A stretch of DNA of 64,000 bases from Fictibacillus gelatini DSM 15865 (GTDB lineage Bacteria; Bacillota; Bacilli; Bacillales; Fictibacillaceae): positions 19,325 through 83,324 of the forward strand of contig NZ_AUMP01000024.1 of the NCBI RefSeq assembly GCF_000430745.1. Reading direction: 5' to 3'. The notes under the pieces were generated by a model. The model saw only the letters and a program-made list of their open reading frames with translations. It did no database searches and was not told the origin of the DNA. A program made the position numbers and the translations under genes. Positions 1 to 8,044 of the stretch are shown one piece after another. Within the stretch, counting starts at the first letter, position 1, and every line of letters starts with the position of its first letter.

Positions 1-156
1 TTAGGTACGCCATATTCAAGCCCATTGGCCCCATTCCGATTCTCTGATATGAAGGACTCCTTCATTCGGTTTCCACTATGGAAAATGGTTATAAGGCCAA
101 AAAGCGTCAGAACGATTCAGGCAAATCGCCAGGGGAACAGCCGTAAGCAAAGGTGA
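1..156 (+). CDS. GerA-family spore germination protein, C-terminal end (partial)
   Basis: An open frame enters from the left edge and stops at TGA 154-156. The 51 visible residues contain the ending typical of GerA-type germinant receptor A subunits: a proline-rich stretch (TPYSSPLAPFR) followed by DMKDSFIRFPLW and a basic tail. The A subunit is an inner-membrane protein of the dormant spore that senses germinants together with the B and C subunits. The next gene starts 2 bases after the stop, so the three genes form one operon. The N-terminal and membrane domains lie outside the window, so the receptor subtype cannot be assigned. Confidence 0.85.
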   Translation, partial: LGTPYSSPLAPFRFSDMKDSFIRFPLWKMVIRPKSVRTIQANRQGNSRKQR

Positions 157-157
157 G

Positions 158-1261
158 ATGATGAAAAAATATACGTTTAATGAAATCACTTATTACCAAT
201 TTGTGTTTTTGATTATGGGAACTCAAATAGGGGCGGGTTTTTTGGCTCTGCCGAGAGTTCTTGCTGAGAGGGCTGGTACAGACGGTTGGATGGGTGTTGT
301 GATTGGCTGGTTGCTCAGTGTTGCTGCAAGCATTTTTTTAGTGAAGACTGCGGAAAAGTATCCAAATAAGACCGTCACTGACATACTTACGCATTTATTT
401 GGCCGAGTGCCTGGGAAGTTAGCTACTTTTATTTACATGTTATACAACATCTGGTTCACATGGATTATACTGATCAACGCCATGCTATATATCAAAGGAT
501 GGTTTCTTCCCAATACCCCTGATTATCTCATTATGTTTTTATTTTCAATTCCAACGTTCCTTATTGTAAGAAATGGCCTGAGAATTATTGGAAGGTACTC
601 GGAATTGGTTTTTTACTTGACAATATGGGTTCCGGTTCTCTTTCTTGTCTTATTAAAGGATGGGAGTTTCCTGCATTTGTTTCCATTGTTTAAAGTGGAG
701 TGGAGCAAAATGGCAGCTTCCGGACTCCCGGCTATTTATTCATTTTTAGGGTTTGAGCTCGCCTTTTTCTTTTACCCTTTTTTACAGAAAAAAGAGCATG
801 CTGTTCGCGGCATTGTCATTGCAAATACCTTAACGATGCTCTTTTATCTAGTTGTTACTCTCGCCTGTTTTATATTTATAAGCCCTGATGAAATTACAGG
901 CTATAATCAGCCTGTACTGAATTTGCTGAAAGTCATTGAATTTCGTTTTTTTGAGAGAGTGGATATGATCATATTGAATATTTTGCTTCTTATCGCTTCT
1001 ACCACCTGGATCCCGTATTTTTATTGCGGGGTATATTGTTCCAGCCAGTTGATGAACAAAGCGGATCACCACTCTCACGTCCCTATTTTTTTAGGCCTGT
1101 TCATTGCGGGGACATTGATCATTCATCCAACCTGGGAAGAGTTTGAAACGTGGCAACATTGGATGGCAAACGCTGGAATTGTGTTTGCCTACTTATTTCC
1201 GGCTTTTTTATGGATGTACAGTTGGGGATATGAGAAATATAAACGGAGGAAAGCCCTATGA
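158..1261 (+). CDS. GerB-family spore germination permease
   Basis: A 367-residue integral membrane protein with about ten hydrophobic segments and the opening YQFVFLIMGTQIGAGFLALP, which is characteristic of GerB-type B subunits of germinant receptors (APC transporter superfamily). These subunits are thought to take part in binding the germinant in the spore inner membrane. Length matches the family (about 365 residues). ATG codons lie at 158 and 161; the ribosome site AAAGGTGAG just before slightly favours 161. It sits between an A-subunit end and a C-subunit gene that it overlaps by four bases, so all three are co-translated. The operon is probably expressed in the forespore, though no sigma-G promoter is visible because the upstream part is outside the window. 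Confidence 0.92.
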   Translation: MMKKYTFNEITYYQFVFLIMGTQIGAGFLALPRVLAERAGTDGWMGVVIGWLLSVAASIFLVKTAEKYPNKTVTDILTHLFGRVPGKLATFIYMLYNIWFTWIILINAMLYIKGWFLPNTPDYLIMFLFSIPTFLIVRNGLRIIGRYSELVFYLTIWVPVLFLVLLKDGSFLHLFPLFKVEWSKMAASGLPAIYSFLGFELAFFFYPFLQKKEHAVRGIVIANTLTMLFYLVVTLACFIFISPDEITGYNQPVLNLLKVIEFRFFERVDMIILNILLLIASTTWIPYFYCGVYCSSQLMNKADHHSHVPIFLGLFIAGTLIIHPTWEEFETWQHWMANAGIVFAYLFPAFLWMYSWGYEKYKRRKAL

Positions 1262-2361
1262 GACGGAAAATCTTCTTATGCCTTTCACTCATGTCACTGG
1301 TGATCAGTGGATGTTTTGACCAGACTGCAATTGAAGATATTAGCGCCGCGCTCGTTTTAGGTATGGATTTGGATGACCAGGGCGATTTGCTAGTTTATAT
1401 GTCCAGCCCCGTATTTAATAAAGAGGCGGAAACTAAGGAGGAAGTGTATCAGGTTAAAGCAGTCTCGTTGCGCAATTCCAGAAATAGTTTTGATGAAAGG
1501 GTGATGGGCTTATCATCAGGAAGTAAAACGCAAATTTTTCTGATCGGCAAAAGGCTTTTAAAAATGAAGAACTGGGACAAATATCTCGATCCTTTCTACA
1601 GAGACCCTAAAAATACGGTAACCTCTCGTGTAGTCGCTGTTGATGGAGCCGTTAAGGATATTATTTTTGATAAACCGGTAGATAAACCGCGCCTTCCTTT
1701 GTACTTAACAAAGTTAATTGATACAGCTGCGCAAAGAAATCTTATTAGAAGGACGACTTTGCAGGAGTTTCGCGGACAAATGGTAGACAAAGGGCGAACA
1801 CCGTGGATTATCGAATTGGCTAAAGGGAAAAGGATCGAATTAAAAGGCTCCACATTACTTACAAAGCAAGGGCAATATCAATTATCCATCACGCAATACG
1901 AAACTGAATTATTGCGCATTTTAGAAGGAAAAAGGGAAGGGGATTACTCTCTCACACTACCAGTTTCTTCGAAAGCGGCACATGATAAGAAAACGTACGC
2001 TAGCTTCTCGATTCCGGTCTTGAAAGTGAAGAAAAGGGTCCGGTATAAAGGCCGTTTTGTCTTCGATATCAATGTAAAATTAAAATTTGGGCTAGGGGAA
2101 CAGGTAATTCCATTGGGAGTGGAAATAAATTCTAAGGAACTTGAAAAAAACATTCAAAACCAACTTGAAAAAGATCTCAACCAGTTAATTCATAAATTGC
2201 AAAAAAATAAAGTTGATCCTTTAGGGCTTGGTCTTTATGCGCGGGCCTACACTTATCCCGAATGGAAAAAAAACCAGGATCACTGGGTAGATTCCCTCGC
2301 AGCATCAAAAATTAACATACATGTGGATGCCAAAATCAAAAGTATGGGAACCATGAGATGA
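1258..2361 (+). CDS. Ger(x)C-family germinant receptor lipoprotein
   Basis: A 367-residue lipoprotein with an N-terminal signal and lipobox (VISGC, Cys at about residue 19) followed by FDQTAIEDISAALVLGMDLD, the typical start of GerC-type C subunits. The protein would be lipid-anchored on the outer face of the spore inner membrane as the third component of the receptor. The start codon overlaps the previous stop (ATGA), indicating translational coupling. Length and the C-terminal domain (roughly residues 200-350, Ger(x)C C-terminal region) match the family. Downstream is a hairpin at about 2440-2458 without a clear T run. Confidence 0.92.
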   Translation: MRRKIFLCLSLMSLVISGCFDQTAIEDISAALVLGMDLDDQGDLLVYMSSPVFNKEAETKEEVYQVKAVSLRNSRNSFDERVMGLSSGSKTQIFLIGKRLLKMKNWDKYLDPFYRDPKNTVTSRVVAVDGAVKDIIFDKPVDKPRLPLYLTKLIDTAAQRNLIRRTTLQEFRGQMVDKGRTPWIIELAKGKRIELKGSTLLTKQGQYQLSITQYETELLRILEGKREGDYSLTLPVSSKAAHDKKTYASFSIPVLKVKKRVRYKGRFVFDINVKLKFGLGEQVIPLGVEINSKELEKNIQNQLEKDLNQLIHKLQKNKVDPLGLGLYARAYTYPEWKKNQDHWVDSLAASKINIHVDAKIKSMGTMR

Positions 2362-2432
2362 TTTTGAGAAATCACTTTTCATTCGTTGATCAGCTAAAAG
2401 ACAAAATTTAAAGGTTGGCACTAATTTTTGTC

Positions 2433-2472
2433 CAATAGCGGGTGTCTAAAGGACACCCGACAATTGGAACTG
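2433..2472 (+). terminator. Hairpin downstream of the ger operon
   Basis: GGGTGTC (2440-2446) and GACACCC (2452-2458) form a 7-bp stem with a 5-base loop, extended outward by CCAAT/ATTGG. There is no T run, so it may act as a 3' stabilising structure rather than a classical rho-independent terminator. Confidence 0.4.
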
Positions 2473-2588
2473 TCTCATTAGATTGGCCAAAACCCAGGCA
2501 AGTGCAACGTTTGCTTCTTTTCTCCGAGTTCAGCGCACACAAAGCAGAAAATTTAATTTGTCATGTTCATCAACGTCATCAGACAGAA

Positions 2589-2610
2589 TGTTAGTTATCT
2601 GTAACTAACA
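2589..2610. promoter_or_regulatory. Palindromic operator copy downstream of the MFS gene
   Basis: TGTTAGTTA and TAACTAACA form a perfect 9-bp dyad around four bases. The same palindrome occurs in front of both the MFS gene and the TetR gene, so this is probably also a TetR site. It lies just past the 3' end of the pump gene, where an operator is not expected. Confidence 0.6.
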
Positions 2611-2632
2611 ACTGGCGCAAAAAATTTGCTAC

Positions 2633-3808
2633 TTAAGATGTCAAATGAGAATTCTCACTTTTATCTGCCTTCTTTCTAAGTTGTAATGTTCGTTTGACAA
2701 AAAGTACAAAAATCAGCAAAGAAATGAATCCTGAAACAGCACATGCCGCAAATAAGAATGGGTAGCCCAGGTACTGAGAAACCAATCCGAGAATGATCGA
2801 TCCGAGCCCGATCCCTAAATCTAAGGCCGTGAAAAAAGAAGCATTGGCCACCCCTTTTTTTGCAGAAGAAACAAGGGAGAGAATGGCCGCTTGAAACGTC
2901 GGCTGCGCTGACCCGAAACCAATCCCATACAAAATTGCAGAAACAACGATTCCTTTTAATCCAGTGGATAAACTCAAGAGGAGCAGGGCGATAATTGTAA
3001 TAATCAAGGACGGGATAATGATCGAGCCTTCATTATAACGATCCGAAAGCTTTCCCGCAACAGGACGGGTGACGGTCAGTGTGATGGCATAGATCAAAAA
3101 GAAAGTACCTGCATTGACTTGAATGGATTCGGCGAACAGCGGCAGGAATGTGGTAATACCGCCATACGTAAGGGCCAAAAAGAATATTGCTGCAGATATA
3201 GGCAGGACAGATTTGTCGAAAAACACCACTTTTCTTTTGGCGTCCGATTGTAATGTCGGTACCTTCGTTGCCAGGGCGATAAGGATGGCAGCCACAGATA
3301 AGCCGAAAGCCATAAAGACCAAATGACGGAAAGAGTAGCTTTGGATCAACCATACACCGATAATGGGCCCAATAGCCATAGCTACAGTCATTGACATGCC
3401 ATACCACCCCATTCCTTCACCCCGGCGGCGGGTAGGGATCACATCGGTAATCGAAGTTCCGATAGATGTGGTCGAAATGGCCCAACCGCATCCATGGAGT
3501 GCTCGCAAAAACAGTAAAAAAACAATTCCGCTTGCCCAGTTGTACAGAAACATAGAGATTGCGAAGATAATAAGGCCCGCAATTATAAAGAAGCGCCTAC
3601 CGAAACGATCTAGAAGTCCCCCGATAATAGGACGGGCAATAACTGCGGATAACGTAAAGCCTCCGATGATTAATCCGAGTTGTGATTCACCGATGCCTAT
3701 TTTTTTGATGTAAACCGGTAATGTTGGAAGGAGCAAATAAAACCCGAAGCATAAGAAAAACAAAGTCAACGTAAGTCCGATAAACGATTTAGTCCATAGG
3801 CGTTCCAT
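2633..3808 (-). CDS. MFS drug-efflux transporter
   Basis: A 391-residue major facilitator with 12 predicted membrane segments. The loop between helices 2 and 3 carries GGLLDRFGRR, the MFS signature, and the N half contains the antiporter-like stretch following HGCGWAIS. It resembles 12-TM Bacillus multidrug or metabolite exporters (DHA1 type). The start has the strong site TTGAGGAGG upstream. It lies downstream of a TetR regulator in the same direction with a palindromic operator in the 54-base gap, so the regulator probably represses its own pump until an inducing compound binds. Substrate cannot be told from the sequence. Confidence 0.85.
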   Translation of the reverse strand: MERLWTKSFIGLTLTLFFLCFGFYLLLPTLPVYIKKIGIGESQLGLIIGGFTLSAVIARPIIGGLLDRFGRRFFIIAGLIIFAISMFLYNWASGIVFLLFLRALHGCGWAISTTSIGTSITDVIPTRRRGEGMGWYGMSMTVAMAIGPIIGVWLIQSYSFRHLVFMAFGLSVAAILIALATKVPTLQSDAKRKVVFFDKSVLPISAAIFFLALTYGGITTFLPLFAESIQVNAGTFFLIYAITLTVTRPVAGKLSDRYNEGSIIIPSLIITIIALLLLSLSTGLKGIVVSAILYGIGFGSAQPTFQAAILSLVSSAKKGVANASFFTALDLGIGLGSIILGLVSQYLGYPFLFAACAVSGFISLLIFVLFVKRTLQLRKKADKSENSHLTS

Positions 3809-3827
3809 ACAAAGGCCTCCTCAAATA

Positions 3828-3845
3828 TTAGTTATTACTAACTAA
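3828..3845. promoter_or_regulatory. TetR operator upstream of the MFS gene
   Basis: TTAGTTA and TAACTAA form a 7-bp dyad with four bases between them. It lies between the TetR stop and the MFS start and matches the dyads at 2589-2610 and 4463-4484. Confidence 0.7.
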
Positions 3846-3862
3846 CTTATAGATGAAAAAAA

Positions 3863-4447
3863 TTAAGTTCTTAAACCCCTGGCAATAATGGATACAGCCT
3901 CTTCAAGGCCATCATCCACTACATCTGGCACAATACCTTCAAGCAGTGTACTGGCAACAAACTTCCCATAATTATACTTCATGATCGTTAATGCCTGGTT
4001 TTTAGGATTGCCCTTAACAACCTTTCCTTTTTGCTGCATGACTTGAAGATAGTCAGTAACAATTTTAAAAAACTTTGAAGCGTTATTGTGTACACCTAGA
4101 TGGATTTCAGGCATTGTTTTTCGTTCCATGACAGAAATTAAATAAATTTTTTTATTTTTCTTCAGAACTTCATGGTACAGCTTACTGATCATTAATAAAT
4201 CTGTTTCTAACTCATATGTGAGGTTCTTTTGGATAATTTGCTCAATAGGTACAGAATAAAGATAATTATCAATAACGGCTTCTAGTATAGCTTTCTTGGA
4301 TCCAAACGTCCGAAACACCGTCATTTCACTAACGGATGCTGCTGCAGCGATTTCCTTAATCGTTACCGCCTTATATCCCTTTTCAGACATGAGGTCAACG
4401 GTAGATGATAATATTTTATCGGCGGTGTTTTCTTTTTTGGCACTCAA
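3863..4447 (-). CDS. TetR/AcrR-family transcriptional repressor
   Basis: The product (about 194 residues) has an N-terminal helix-turn-helix of TetR type: ADKILSSTVDLMSEKGYKAV, then TIKEIAAAASVSEMTVFRTF with the conserved recognition-helix pattern. The C-terminal 130 residues are the variable ligand domain. A TTG at 4447 has AGGAG at a proper distance; a GTG at 4456 is possible but overlaps the ribosome site. It precedes the MFS pump in the same direction, and a near-perfect palindrome lies just upstream of its own start, which fits autoregulation together with control of the pump. Confidence 0.88.
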   Translation of the reverse strand: MSAKKENTADKILSSTVDLMSEKGYKAVTIKEIAAAASVSEMTVFRTFGSKKAILEAVIDNYLYSVPIEQIIQKNLTYELETDLLMISKLYHEVLKKNKKIYLISVMERKTMPEIHLGVHNNASKFFKIVTDYLQVMQQKGKVVKGNPKNQALTIMKYNYGKFVASTLLEGIVPDVVDDGLEEAVSIIARGLRT

Positions 4448-4462
4448 ACGACTCACTCCTAA

Positions 4463-4484
4463 TGTTAGTTATCAGAAACTAACA
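4463..4484. promoter_or_regulatory. TetR operator upstream of the TetR gene
   Basis: TGTTAGTT and AACTAACA form an 8-bp dyad with six bases between them, immediately upstream of the repressor start. It shares its sequence with the dyads at 2589-2610 and 3828-3845. A single half-site (ATGTTAGT) is seen near 4572. Confidence 0.75.
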
Positions 4485-4713
4485 TTTTTGTTTTAAGTAT
4501 ACTCCTTCCTTAAAGATTGTCAAGCGGGTACGTTATTATCTTATGTCACTCCTGAGTAAGTTGGAACGTGAATGTTAGTCATCTCGTAATTTACATAATA
4601 AGTTTTGCAGAAGCCATTTTAGGGATAGACTTGGATGATCTCTATCTAACCTTGATTATTTTCATTGGATAATATAAGTGAATAGCTATATATTTATATA
4701 CGGAGGTGTACAG

Positions 4714-5061
4714 ATGAAATCAACAACTTTTGAGCTTGACAAAGTGGCACAAGTTTTAAAATTACTCGGCGATAAAACACGATTAACAATGGTCGCCATT
4801 CTCAACCATCGGGAATGTTGCGTTTGTGAATTTCTTGAAGTGTTTACGATGAGCCAGCCTTCCATTAGCCAACATCTTCGTAAACTTAAAGATGCCGGAC
4901 TCCTGAATGAAGAAAAACGAGGCCAGTGGGTTTATTATTCTATAAATACAGAGAGTGAGTTATATGAATTGGTTGAAGATTTATTGCAATATGTACCAGA
5001 CCAGGTGGAGCAATTAAACAAAATCGATGCGAGCAAGGTTAATGCTCGTTGCAATTGCTAA
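4714..5061 (+). CDS. arsR: ArsR-family arsenic-responsive repressor
   Basis: A 115-residue winged-helix protein of the ArsR/SmtB family. The metal-sensing helix carries HRECCVCEF (Cys35, Cys36, Cys38), followed by the recognition helix SQPSISQHLRKL and the wing region KRGQWVYYSI; a second Cys group (ARCNC) closes the protein. As(III) binding to the thiolates releases the protein from DNA. ATG 4714 is chosen because CGGAGG lies just before it; the frame extends upstream to 4678 without a ribosome site. It heads the arsR-acr3-arsC operon. A loose dyad (TTCATT to AGTGAA) at about 4660-4680 may be its operator. Confidence 0.92.
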   Translation: MKSTTFELDKVAQVLKLLGDKTRLTMVAILNHRECCVCEFLEVFTMSQPSISQHLRKLKDAGLLNEEKRGQWVYYSINTESELYELVEDLLQYVPDQVEQLNKIDASKVNARCNC

Positions 5062-5089
5062 TTACAGCATGAAAGGGGAGCTTTAGAAG

Positions 5090-6145
5090 GTGAGTAATTC
5101 AGGAAAAAAACGTTTGTCTTTCCTTGACCGTTATTTAACGCTTTGGATATTCCTTGCGATGGCGGCAGGAATCAGTATGGGATTTGTTTTTCCGGGCTTT
5201 ATCGACGGTCTCAACCGTTTACAAGTAGGCACGACATCGCTTCCACTTGCCATCGGATTAATTTTAATGATGTATCCGCCTTTAGCGAAAGTTCGTTATG
5301 AGGAAATGGGAAGAGTCTTTAAGGATGTAAAAGTGCTTTTATTATCTCTAGTCCAAAACTGGATCATTGGCCCCATCTTAATGTTTATCTTAGCCATCGC
5401 TTTTTTGCCGGATAAACCTGAGTACATGGTTGGATTGATTATGATCGGGCTGGCTCGCTGTATTGCAATGGTCATCGTATGGAATGATCTTGCTAAAGGA
5501 GATACAGAATACGCCGCGGCATTAGTGGCATTTAACTCTGTCTTTCAGATGCTTTTCTTTTCCGTCTATGCCTATGTATTTGTCACGATTATTCCGGAAT
5601 GGCTCGGCATTCAAGGGGCAATAGTCAACATTACGATGGCAGAGGTCGCTAAGTCTGTGTTTATTTACCTCGGTATTCCATTTATCTCTGGCATGCTGAC
5701 ACGCCTCGTGCTTGTAAAAGCAAGAGGCAGGCAATGGTATGAAAAAGTGTTCATTCCAAAAATCAGTCCGATTACACTTATTGCATTGTTGTTTACAATT
5801 ATCGTCATGTTCTCCTTAAAAGGAGATGTCATTGTCAGCTTGCCGCTGGATGTCGTTCGAATTGCGGTCCCACTCTTAATTTACTTTATCGTGATGTTTT
5901 TTGTTTCATTCATCTTAGGAAAGAAAATGGGCGCCAACTATCCCGTAACAACTACACTCGCATTCACGGCAGGAAGCAATAATTTTGAATTGGCAATTGC
6001 TGTAGCCGTTGGCGTTTTTGGGATTCATTCTGGGGCGGCGTTCTCTGCTGTTATCGGGCCACTTGTAGAAGTTCCTGTCATGATTGCTCTGGTCAACGTA
6101 GCCTTATGGTTTCAACGAAAATACTTTAAAAATCAATCAGCATAA
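5090..6145 (+). CDS. acr3: ACR3-family arsenite efflux permease
   Basis: A 351-residue membrane protein with about ten hydrophobic segments. The start [17 protein letters not shown] and the central [18 protein letters not shown] with its conserved Cys are signatures of ACR3-type As(III)/H+ antiporters, the bile/arsenite/riboflavin transporter superfamily (called ArsB in some Bacillus annotations). It exports arsenite made by the reductase encoded next. Translation starts at GTG 5090, after GAAAGGGGAG. It lies 28 bases after arsR and 2-14 bases before arsC, so the three genes form one transcript induced by arsenite. Confidence 0.95.
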   Translation: MSNSGKKRLSFLDRYLTLWIFLAMAAGISMGFVFPGFIDGLNRLQVGTTSLPLAIGLILMMYPPLAKVRYEEMGRVFKDVKVLLLSLVQNWIIGPILMFILAIAFLPDKPEYMVGLIMIGLARCIAMVIVWNDLAKGDTEYAAALVAFNSVFQMLFFSVYAYVFVTIIPEWLGIQGAIVNITMAEVAKSVFIYLGIPFISGMLTRLVLVKARGRQWYEKVFIPKISPITLIALLFTIIVMFSLKGDVIVSLPLDVVRIAVPLLIYFIVMFFVSFILGKKMGANYPVTTTLAFTAGSNNFELAIAVAVGVFGIHSGAAFSAVIGPLVEVPVMIALVNVALWFQRKYFKNQSA

Positions 6146-6159
6146 AGGTGGAAACAACG

Positions 6160-6582
6160 ATGGAGAACAAGAAAATCATCTATTTCTTATGTACGGGAAA
6201 CTCTTGCCGCAGCCAAATGGCAGAAGGATTCGGAAAAAAATATCTTGGTGACCGTTACGATGTATATAGTGCCGGCATTGAAGCACATGGACTGAATCCC
6301 AATGCAGTTAAAGCGATGAAAGAAAAAGGCATTGATATTTTGAATCAAACGTCAGATAGAATTGATGCTGAACTATTGAATAAGGCGGACTTTGTCATTA
6401 CTCTCTGTGGTGATGCGAATGAGAAATGTCCCATGACTCCGCCTCAGGTCAAACGTGCTCACTGGGGTTTTGACGATCCTGCAAAAGCCGAAGGTACAGA
6501 GGAAGAAAAATGGGCAGTATTCCAACGGGTACGCGATGAGATCGAAAACAGAATAAAACAATTTGCTAAAACTGGAGAATAA
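6160..6582 (+). CDS. arsC: Arsenate reductase, thioredoxin-coupled
   Basis: A 140-residue protein of the low-molecular-weight phosphatase fold. The P-loop CTGNSCRS holds the nucleophile Cys11 (and Cys16), and the redox pair Cys83 and Cys90 sits in [10 protein letters not shown], exactly the three-cysteine arrangement of the Staphylococcus pI258/Bacillus ArsC family. It reduces arsenate to arsenite using thioredoxin; the product is exported by the permease upstream. ATG 6160 follows AAAGGTGG; an in-frame GTG at 6148 overlaps that site and is less likely. A terminator follows directly. Confidence 0.96.
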   Translation: MENKKIIYFLCTGNSCRSQMAEGFGKKYLGDRYDVYSAGIEAHGLNPNAVKAMKEKGIDILNQTSDRIDAELLNKADFVITLCGDANEKCPMTPPQVKRAHWGFDDPAKAEGTEEEKWAVFQRVRDEIENRIKQFAKTGE

Positions 6583-6611
6583 AAAGGGGAACCAATTCGG
6601 CTCCCTTTTTA
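6581..6611 (+). terminator. Terminator of arsR-acr3-arsC
   Basis: AAAAAGGGGA and CTCCCTTTTT flank a short loop and run into T-rich sequence right after the arsC stop, ending the first arsenic operon. Confidence 0.8.
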
Positions 6612-6614
6612 TAT

Positions 6615-6630
6615 ATCAAATTTTTTTGAT
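6615..6630. promoter_or_regulatory. ArsR-type operator 1
   Basis: ATCAAA and TTTGAT are separated by exactly four bases. This is the first of three identical-format dyads around the second arsR gene and lies upstream of it, next to the arsC terminator. Confidence 0.65.
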
Positions 6631-6674
6631 TTTTCAGTTGCAAAATGATGGTATACAGGATATAGTATAAATAA

Positions 6675-6690
6675 ATCAAATAATTTTGAT
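6675..6690. promoter_or_regulatory. ArsR-type operator 2
   Basis: ATCAAA-N4-TTTGAT, located 20 bases upstream of the chosen start of the second ArsR gene, a position expected for autorepression. Confidence 0.75.
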
Positions 6691-6709
6691 GTATAGAGGA
6701 ATGAGATCA

Positions 6710-7021
6710 ATGAAACTAATCCCTGCGAATGACGAAACATTTGAACATTATGCGAGTGCTTTTAAAGCCTTAGCTGACCCAAAACGTTTAAAACTAATGA
6801 ATGAATTATGTACCCGGGGGCAAGTATGTGTATGCGATCTTTGCGAGATTATGGAGATGCCCCAATCAAAACTTTCTTACCATCTGAAAATCTTAATGGA
6901 TGCTGATCTCATTACACAAGAAAAGAAAGGAAAATGGAACTACTATGAATTAAATCAAAGCCGGATGAATCATTTATTGTCTCCTGAATTATGTTGCCTG
7001 TTTCGCCCTACTTCTTGGTAA
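6710..7021 (+). CDS. arsR: Second ArsR-family metalloregulator
   Basis: A 103-residue winged-helix repressor. The sensor helix has RGQVCVCDLC (Cys40, Cys42, Cys45), the canonical ELCVCDL-type arsenic site, followed by SKLSYHLKIL and KKGKWNYYEL. Another Cys pair (ELCCLF) lies near the C terminus. It differs clearly from the first ArsR at 4714. ATG 6710 has AGAGGA at nine bases; earlier ATGs at 6686-6701 are too close to it. It is flanked on both sides by ATCAAA-N4-TTTGAT dyads and precedes arsI, so it most likely controls itself and the downstream arsI unit. Confidence 0.92.
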   Translation: MKLIPANDETFEHYASAFKALADPKRLKLMNELCTRGQVCVCDLCEIMEMPQSKLSYHLKILMDADLITQEKKGKWNYYELNQSRMNHLLSPELCCLFRPTSW

Positions 7022-7041
7022 CAAATTTTTTTGGACAATAT

Positions 7042-7057
7042 ATCAAAAAAATTTGAT
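7042..7057. promoter_or_regulatory. ArsR-type operator 3, upstream of arsI
   Basis: ATCAAA-N4-TTTGAT between the second arsR and arsI, extended by one AT/AT pair on each side. It suggests arsI has its own promoter under the same repressor. Confidence 0.75.
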
Positions 7058-7088
7058 ATAAAATACCCCCTTAGGAGGAATCACGTAT

Positions 7089-7484
7089 ATGAAAATTCAC
7101 GTTGGTTTAAATGTAACGAATTTAGAAGCGTCCATTTCCTTTTATTCAAAACTATTTGGCACTGAACCTGTTAAAGTGAAACCGAATTATGCAAAGTTTT
7201 TGTTGGAAGACCCGGGGCTAAATTTTACGCTGCGTCCCGTTGAACGAGTCGAAGGAAACCATATCAATCATTTCGGTTTCCAAGTCGCCAGTATAGAAGA
7301 ATTAAATAAGTATAAGGTTCGACTAAATAAAGAAGGGTTTTTCTCCCGGGATGAAAACGATACAACATGTTGTTATGCAAGGCAAGATAAATTTTGGATC
7401 ACTGATCCAGATGGCCACGAATGGGAATTTTTCTTCACTAAAGAAGACATCGAGGTAGACACGATCAATTCTTGCTGCAGTTAA
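7089..7484 (+). CDS. arsI: ArsI-type C-As lyase / glyoxalase-fold dioxygenase
   Basis: A 131-residue vicinal-oxygen-chelate protein. Putative Fe(II) ligands are His4 (IHVGLNV), His61 (NHFGFQV) and Glu113 (HEWEFFF). The vicinal Cys pair Cys94-Cys95 in DTTCCYARQ is the substrate-binding mark of ArsI/CadI-family proteins, which cleave the C-As bond of trivalent organoarsenicals such as methylarsenite. A terminal Cys pair (NSCCS) may also bind arsenic. The ribosome site TTAGGAGG precedes ATG 7089. It lies downstream of the second arsR and an operator, and is followed 21 bases later by a small Cys-rich ORF. Confidence 0.9.
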   Translation: MKIHVGLNVTNLEASISFYSKLFGTEPVKVKPNYAKFLLEDPGLNFTLRPVERVEGNHINHFGFQVASIEELNKYKVRLNKEGFFSRDENDTTCCYARQDKFWITDPDGHEWEFFFTKEDIEVDTINSCCS

Positions 7485-7505
7485 GCCAAAAAGGAGAGTT
7501 CACTT

Positions 7506-7697
7506 ATGAATGATAACGAGTTTCAATCTATCATGGAAGATGAAAAAAGCAAACTAGACCTTATCAATCGGGAAGCATGGAAATACGAGTCTTTTTATCG
7601 ATACCAAGTGCCTTTTTCGATTAAATCTATTCAATCATTATTTATAATAAAATGGTTTCGGAAAAAGCAGCAATGTGTACCTTGTTGCAATTGTTAA
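7506..7697 (+). CDS. Small protein with Cys-rich C terminus in the ars cluster
   Basis: I do not recognise this 63-residue protein. The first 30 residues are charged (SIMEDEKSKLDLINREAWKY), the middle is basic and hydrophobic, and the last seven residues are CVPCCNC, four cysteines that could bind As(III) or another soft metal. AAGGAG precedes ATG 7506. It follows arsI by 21 bases and is followed at once by a strong terminator, so it is the last gene of the arsR-arsI unit. The first ArsR and ArsI also end in Cys pairs. A role as an arsenic-binding or transfer peptide is inference. Confidence 0.7.
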   Translation: MNDNEFQSIMEDEKSKLDLINREAWKYESFYRYQVPFSIKSIQSLFIIKWFRKKQQCVPCCNC

Positions 7698-7701
7698 CTT
7701 A

Positions 7702-7732
7702 AAAAGCCAACACTTTTGTTGGCTTTTATATT
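7702..7732 (+). terminator. Terminator of the arsR-arsI unit
   Basis: AAAAGCCAACA and TGTTGGCTTTT form a near-perfect stem with a short loop and a T-rich tail. Confidence 0.9.
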
Positions 7733-7744
7733 CTCTAAAAGAAG

Positions 7745-7929
7745 TGGACTTGAATTTCCCACTTCGGCTTAATAGAAGATTGCCAACTTTATATCAAATT
7801 TTTTTCAAAAGGTTGAACGATGGACACATTGAATGTGAAGAAATAAGTGAACCTCAAAATGCCTGTTTAAGAGAAGTCGAGGAACAAACGGGCTTAAAAA
7901 GGGAATACATAAATAACAGGTTCAACTGA
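7745..7929 (+). pseudogene. Degenerate NUDIX-like fragment
   Basis: The frame ending at 7929 contains GHIECEE followed by REVEEQTGL, which resembles a NUDIX box (G-x5-E-x7-RE-x2-EE-x-G) but with two extra residues between the halves and Gln in place of the second conserved Glu. No ribosome site or complete domain is visible, and the frame stops soon after the motif. I read it as the remnant of a NUDIX hydrolase; a chance match cannot be excluded. It fills the 347 bases between the ars cluster and the lipoprotein gene. Confidence 0.35.
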
Positions 7930-7947
7930 CGTGTTTAAGTGCGTAAT

Positions 7948-7976
7948 TTCAGCTGCCATAATTGGCGGCTTTTTTC
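7948..7976 (+). terminator. Terminator, first of two near-identical copies
   Basis: AGCTGCCA-TAAT-TGGCGGCT with a T run. The identical hairpin recurs at 8443-8468 on the far side of the lipoprotein gene. Confidence 0.8.
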
Positions 7977-8044
7977 GATTAAGAAGGATTAAAAATCAAA
8001 CAGGAAGAATAAGTAAACTAAAATAGATTTTTTAGGAGGCCACA

